The position numbers and the translations under genes were made by a program. Positions 6,322-9,464 of a stretch of 9,464 nucleotides of DNA are shown here, one piece after another (position 1 is the stretch's first letter; the number at the start of each line of letters is the position of its first letter). The notes beneath the pieces were generated by a model. The model searched no databases. It worked only from the letters and a program-made list of their open reading frames with translations, and was not told where the DNA came from. Source of the stretch: Nitrososphaeraceae archaeon (GTDB taxonomy: Archaea > Thermoproteota > Nitrososphaeria > Nitrososphaerales > Nitrososphaeraceae); contig JASHSN010000029.1 in assembly GCA_030038695.1 (NCBI GenBank), positions 1-9,464 of the forward strand. Direction: 5' to 3'.

Positions 6322-6641
6322 ATGGCTAGTTCTGGGCGGCAATTTTCAAAAGGGGTACGAAGATTCATTCTGATTTAGAAGGAATAGAGACTTGAATTCA
6401 AAGATTCGATCGAAGAAATAACACATAAAATCGAGACTGAGTTGCGAAGTGAAACTAATTTGATTGAACAATACTTCGATATGTTGGCTACGATGAAATC
6501 CAAACGTACATTCGTAAGATCTCTTTACTTCTGAAGAACCAATCCATATTTTCTTAGTTGGACAGCCTGGACAGGCGAAAACCCTGTTCCATGGCGACTG
6601 TAGATGAGATTCAGAACTTCAAAGAATACGGTGTACCATAA
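6322..6641 (+). pseudogene. Decayed P-loop (AAA-type) ATPase gene
   Basis: Three frames in succession carry ATPase pieces. Frame A from ATG 6322 reads MASSGRQFSKGVRRFILI, then TAG (6376-6378), KE, TAG (6385-6387), then a charged helical segment (EEITHKIETELRSETNLIEQ, MLATMKSKRTF) to a TGA at 6532. Frame B, open from about 6518, gives LFTSEEPIHIFLVGQPGQAK followed by TLF, a clear Walker A (GQPGQAKT) as in thaumarchaeal AAA/RuvB-like ATPases. Frame C from 6591 gives ATVDEIQNFKEYGV, which looks like Walker B (VDEI) and then stops. Walker A and B are about 15 codons apart instead of the usual 50 or more, so an internal deletion is likely. Two stops, two frameshifts and the shortening mean it cannot make an active ATPase. 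The exact family is an inference. Confidence 0.65.
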
Positions 6642-6730
6642 TTGACAAGGAGTACTGACATGTGAATTGCCAGTTGAAGACTTTCTCTTCTCTGTTGATT
6701 CGCCCTACTTAATTTGGCCAGAATAGACCA

Positions 6731-6737
6731 TATATAA
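6731..6737 (+). promoter_or_regulatory. TATA-box of the Cys/His small-protein gene
   Basis: TATATAA centred 30 nt before the ATG at 6764. For the earlier GTG 6746 or ATG 6749 the spacing would be only about 12-15 nt, placing transcription start after them, so the box helps choose 6764 as the real start. Confidence 0.55.
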
Positions 6738-6763
6738 CAATCTTTGTGATGGTGAAAGTAGAC

Positions 6764-7015
6764 ATGATCTATGAATGTCAACAAGGTCATATATGCTTCA
6801 GCAGTAATGAGGATTTGAATACATGTGCAATGAGAGGATGTGCTAAATCGACTGTTGTAATCAGTCCTATTGATATCAAATGGTTTTATAAAATTAACAA
6901 GCTAGGATTGTGCATCGATAGACAAGACCTTCACAAGATAATTGAAGACCCAAATATGCCAAAAGATGTTAAAAGACAAATAACAAAGGTTTTTCCAAAC
7001 GAAACTTCATTATAG
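6764..7015 (+). CDS. Small Cys/His protein, probable zinc ribbon
   Basis: An 83-residue protein from ATG 6764; longer versions from GTG 6746 or ATG 6749 (89 or 88 residues) are less likely given the TATA position. The N-terminus has MIYECQQGHICF (C5, H9, C11) followed ten residues later by CAMRGC (C21, C26). C-x3-H plus C-x4-C is the pattern of a small zinc ribbon or treble clef whose first knuckle reads C..GH. The rest is charged and helical (DIKWFYKINKLGLCIDRQDL, MPKDVKRQITKVF). Such folds bind nucleic acid or protein; function unknown. It follows the decayed ATPase by about 120 bp and is convergent with the serine hydrolase gene. A T-rich tract follows the stop. Confidence 0.7.
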   Translation: MIYECQQGHICFSSNEDLNTCAMRGCAKSTVVISPIDIKWFYKINKLGLCIDRQDLHKIIEDPNMPKDVKRQITKVFPNETSL

Positions 7016-7017
7016 TG

Positions 7018-7031
7018 TTTTTATTTTGATT
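7018..7031 (+). terminator. T-rich terminator after the Cys/His protein gene
   Basis: TTTTTATTTTGATT starts 2 nt after the stop codon, as expected for archaeal T-rich termination. No preceding hairpin is needed or seen. Confidence 0.5.
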
Positions 7032-7131
7032 CATAATAGTAGTATTAGAGAAGCTACTGATACCTAGCGGTAGACATGCTTTAACCCATCTTTAAATATC
7101 GTAGGTAAATATCATGACTGTCTAAGAGTGA

Positions 7132-7150
7132 AGGGGTGTAGATTTCCCCT
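7132..7150. other. Small hairpin AGGGG - 9 nt - CCCCT
   Basis: A five-pair GC stem with a nine-base loop in the gap between two convergent genes. It could help terminate or stabilise either 3' end, but no T-run follows on either strand. The gap 7032-7241 otherwise holds only an open frame without ATG (7074-7250). Confidence 0.25.
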
Positions 7151-7241
7151 CAAAAGTTCTAGTGTACTACTCGTATTACCTACCGTGAATGTTGAAACAC
7201 TGCGCGCCTATTGCTATGTTGCAACCTGTGGCCCATTGGTG

Positions 7242-8519
7242 TTAACTTAGACCTGGAGTGGTATGGACTCCAACTTCACTATGTGCAGTAAGACTCTTTG
7301 GTCCTGTCAGATGTAGTAATACCCAATCAAAGCTGCCCATATCTGCATCAGTAGCATCACAACTGCATAAGGCCACTACACCTACTTGTTTGGCAGGAGT
7401 AAATGCCACATTAGCATTCCAACCATTAATTGCACCAGTATGTGATAAGGTCATTGTACCAAAATTAGTAAGTACTCGCCATCCTAATGCAACATATCCA
7501 CTATAATTCGCAGGAAGTGGAGATATAACTGGATGTCTTATTAAGTGTTGTAATTGTATGGCATCATCAAGTTTAGTATGGAGAAATCCCAAGTTAGCAG
7601 ATACATATTTTAGCATATCAGCAGCAGTTGAACGATATCCCCCAGCATCTACAATTATTGTAGGTAGTGCTGGAGTACTAATTTCCTTTCCATCCATATG
7701 ACCAACAGGAAATCTATTTTTAATATCACTTTGTGAAAGAGTGATTTTGGTATCATTCATTCCTAGCACATTTAGAATCCTGTCTCTAACTAACTGGTTA
7801 TATGGAATACCTGCCTTCAAAGATAATATGTGTCCAAGTAATGCGATACCAAAGCTTGAATATTGAAACTTTGAACCAGGTTCCCTTGTGAGTTTAGTGT
7901 TTGACAACGCTTGATACAATAGACTTGCATTGTAGTGTGGATCGATTGTTCCAACTTTGCCATTTAACCAGATATTAGAAGGCCATTCGGGAAGTCCAGA
8001 CGTATGGGTTGCCAAATCTTCAAGTGTTATCTTGATTCCATTAAATTCAGGTACTTTAACACTAGCAGGAAGGTACTTGCCAATCGGATCATTTAGATTA
8101 ACTATCTCTTGCGTTGCCATATCAGCAAGAAGTAAAGTAGTGAATGTCTTTGTGATAGAACCTATATCAAACAATGTACTTTGGTTAACAGGTATATTAT
8201 GTGTCGCTGACATATTGCCAAAGCTAAATATCCTAGTACCATTAGGATCTACAAAGCCTACAACAATAGCTGCTTTAGATTTGTTAACTATTTGATTAAG
8301 AATGAAACTTTCGACTGGTGGTGGTATTTCTTTGTAATTTATTGTAGAGGAATTAGTAGGACTTGACATAGCCGCCTTCGCTTGTTGTTGTAGTAAAGAA
8401 ATTCCAGGGACTGTTTGTCCTATAAGAGTGAGTGCTAGTGTTGCTAGTAGAACTATTACCAAGGAGGTAGACTTGAACAAGAAGAAGAAACCTACTCCCC
8501 AAGTATTTAGGCTTTTCAA
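7242..8519 (-). CDS. Exported serine hydrolase of the class C beta-lactamase/PBP4* family
   Basis: A penicillin-binding-protein-like serine hydrolase; members act as beta-lactamases, D-aminopeptidases or esterases, and archaeal members probably hydrolyse peptides or esters because these cells lack murein. The three motifs are present: S121-I-T-K124 (SxxK nucleophile and base), Y220-S-S222 in the YxN position, and H360-T-G362 in the KTG position. YSS instead of YSN is a change at the second motif. Other family marks are DLATHTSGLPEWP and GWRVL. The N-terminus holds one hydrophobic segment (LVIVLLATLALTLIG) acting as signal peptide or anchor, with an outside catalytic domain carrying several N-x-S/T sites. 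Start: TTG 8519, as no ATG is in frame upstream before a stop; a second TTG 13 codons on (8480, FKSTSLVI) is a fair alternative. Length 425 fits. Confidence 0.93.
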   Translation of the reverse strand: MKSLNTWGVGFFFLFKSTSLVIVLLATLALTLIGQTVPGISLLQQQAKAAMSSPTNSSTINYKEIPPPVESFILNQIVNKSKAAIVVGFVDPNGTRIFSFGNMSATHNIPVNQSTLFDIGSITKTFTTLLLADMATQEIVNLNDPIGKYLPASVKVPEFNGIKITLEDLATHTSGLPEWPSNIWLNGKVGTIDPHYNASLLYQALSNTKLTREPGSKFQYSSFGIALLGHILSLKAGIPYNQLVRDRILNVLGMNDTKITLSQSDIKNRFPVGHMDGKEISTPALPTIIVDAGGYRSTAADMLKYVSANLGFLHTKLDDAIQLQHLIRHPVISPLPANYSGYVALGWRVLTNFGTMTLSHTGAINGWNANVAFTPAKQVGVVALCSCDATDADMGSFDWVLLHLTGPKSLTAHSEVGVHTTPGLS

Positions 8520-8525
8520 ATAAAG

Positions 8526-8541
8526 TCTTCTCTTTAGAAGA
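8526..8541. promoter_or_regulatory. Perfect inverted repeat TCTTCT-CTTT-AGAAGA before the serine hydrolase start
   Basis: Six-base arms, ending 6 nt before the TTG start. A weak TATA-like CTATACAA on the minus strand (about 8557-8564) would put transcription start near 8535, within the repeat, so it could be an operator or a 5'-leader hairpin. Confidence 0.4.
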
Positions 8542-8571
8542 TATCAGTTTTTGCGGTTGTATAGCGAAGAA

Positions 8572-8676
8572 TTAGAATGGACTTGTTAGATCATAACGCT
8601 CTTGTTGAATTTCATATTCTAGATATCCTCCTATTACTCCGCATAATGGACATCGGATCTGTCCAGGAGCAGCTTG
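8572..8676 (-). other. In-frame open extension with a CPLCG knuckle after the AsnC-like gene stop
   Basis: Directly after the TAA at 8677-8679 the same frame stays open for 34 codons to TAA 8572-8574. It reads QAAPGQIRCPLCGVIGG, then YLEYEIQQERYDL. CPLCG is a typical zinc knuckle and the codons look coding, yet no ATG, GTG or TTG can start it separately. It is either the lost C-terminal tail of the regulator or a readthrough extension. It ends about 50 bp before the serine hydrolase start. Confidence 0.5.
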
Positions 8677-9464
8677 TTATTCGGGACCTACGCTCATAAC
8701 CTCATATACAGGTTCCACTTCTTGCTTTGCTCTTATGCTCGTTGCAATCAACCTTCTGTCTATCTCTCTTAATGCCCATTTATGATAATTAGTCGTCTCA
8801 GTAATAATAAACAGTTCAACTCTCTTCACACCATTAAAGGATTCTACCTTTTTGAGAATGCCATTTGCTGTGAAGATATCCTGACTAAATAGTATTACTG
8901 TTATTACATTATCTGGATCGATAACAGGAGGCTGACAAAGAATGTTTTCCCCTAGTTCTTCATAAATACGTTCAACTATCTGGTTGTAAATCGACTTGTC
9001 AACTGTATTGACGATTAATCCAAATTGAATATATCCCAAAGTATAGGCAGGATTACACAGTATAGAGAATTTTAATACGTTATTATCTCTCATCCTTGTC
9101 AACCTTCTGTGAACGGTTTTTGCCGACATCGATGTCCTTCTACCCATATCATTTAAATCCATCCTGGGATTCGATAAAAGACATTTTATTATCCTCAGAT
9201 CTGCCTCGGAAAGTTCGTGCTTATAGCGAGGGTCTGATGATACGGATAGTTTACTCGTAAACATGACATGAACAGTGGCTGCTTTAAGAGAATCGAACAA
9301 GAGTTTGAGCTTAGATTCATATCCTTCCTTGATGGCAAGACAAAATACTGAAATTCCTCCCAGACATTTAGCGTGAATTGATACATCTCCAAGGAGATTA
9401 AGACGGTTAAGAATATCCTCAGTATGTTCAGTATGCTCTCGTACTATCAACATACAATTCATCC
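8677..9464 (-). CDS. Lrp/AsnC-like transcription regulator with central HTH (5' end probably outside window)
   Basis: Residues are numbered from ATG 9462. A ferredoxin-like RAM-type segment lies at about 1-75 (MLIVREHTEHTEDILNRLNL...), then an AsnC-type winged HTH at 83-130 (LSEADLRIIKCLLSNPRMDL, MGRRTSMSAKTVHRRLTRMR), then a second RAM-like alpha/beta segment at about 142-225. Regulators of this type bind DNA through the HTH and sense a small ligand or oligomerise through RAM. The HTH lies in the middle behind a RAM-like segment, and Nitrososphaerales have HTH-RAM-HTH-RAM forms, so a first HTH is probably encoded beyond base 9464 and ATG 9462 may be internal; the frame is open to the edge. 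The annotated end is the TAA at 8677, but the frame continues with a CPLCG extension, so a C-terminal tail may have been lost. Same strand as the serine hydrolase gene, 157 bp away; regulation of it is possible but unproven. Confidence 0.85.
   Translation of the reverse strand, partial: MNCMLIVREHTEHTEDILNRLNLLGDVSIHAKCLGGISVFCLAIKEGYESKLKLLFDSLKAATVHVMFTSKLSVSSDPRYKHELSEADLRIIKCLLSNPRMDLNDMGRRTSMSAKTVHRRLTRMRDNNVLKFSILCNPAYTLGYIQFGLIVNTVDKSIYNQIVERIYEELGENILCQPPVIDPDNVITVILFSQDIFTANGILKKVESFNGVKRVELFIITETTNYHKWALREIDRRLIATSIRAKQEVEPVYEVMSVGPE

Noticed and set aside
6376..6387. Two in-frame TAG codons as possible pyrrolysine sites
   Set aside because: The same gene also has frameshifts and a deletion, so ordinary decay explains them; no Pyl machinery is expected in thaumarchaea.
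7074..7250. 58-codon open frame without ATG (possible GTG at 7128)
   Set aside because: It overlaps the 3' end of the serine hydrolase, has no start signal and no recognisable family.
7258..8295. Plus-strand ORFs at 7258-7506 and 7957-8295
   Set aside because: Antisense shadows of the serine hydrolase gene, which has full family motifs.

Overview
The window looks like a low-GC (roughly 35-40% by eye) archaeal chromosome segment, most likely an ammonia-oxidising thaumarchaeon of the Nitrososphaerales (Nitrososphaera/Nitrosocosmicus type). The clues are a cytosolic multi-sensor histidine kinase whose H-box region reads HDKMQKEFINITAHELRTP, a stand-alone TRAM-domain protein, a small PRC-barrel-like protein, a THEP1-type NTPase, an Lrp/AsnC-like regulator with a central HTH, and archaeal TATA-like boxes about 25-31 nt before several start codons, as expected for leaderless or near-leaderless mRNAs. 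The taxon is inferred from family recognition; no search was run.

Layout. 1-1878 (+): 3' part of a histidine kinase, apparently truncated by the window edge. 2006-2284 (-): a short ORF without a convincing start, possibly a gene remnant. 2412-2666 (-): TRAM protein. 2700-3830: a gene-poor stretch with only weak small-ORF candidates on both strands, a GC-richer patch and two opposed poly-T/poly-A tracts. 3831-4061 (+): PRC-barrel-like small protein. 4182-5006 (+): secreted, Asn/Thr/Ser-rich Ig-like surface protein, probably starting at CTG. 5013-5234 (+): small hypothetical protein. 5456-5974 (+): THEP1 NTPase interrupted by a TAA at codon 26. 5975-6321: a weak small ORF. 6322-6641 (+): badly decayed P-loop (AAA-type) ATPase. 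6764-7015 (+): small Cys/His protein, probably zinc-binding. 7242-8519 (-): exported serine hydrolase of the class C beta-lactamase/PBP4* family. 8677-9464 (-): AsnC-like regulator running off the right edge, with an in-frame open extension carrying CPLCG beyond its TAA stop.

The genes do not form one obvious pathway. They are mostly single transcription units: a signalling kinase, a transcription regulator, two exported proteins, an RNA-binding protein and small hypotheticals. The most distinctive feature is the density of broken or possibly broken reading frames (THEP1, the AAA-type ATPase, the AsnC C-terminal extension, the 2006-2284 ORF). This suggests an eroding accessory region, or less likely base-call errors or stop-codon recoding. 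I see no CRISPR array, tRNA, rRNA or intact transposase.
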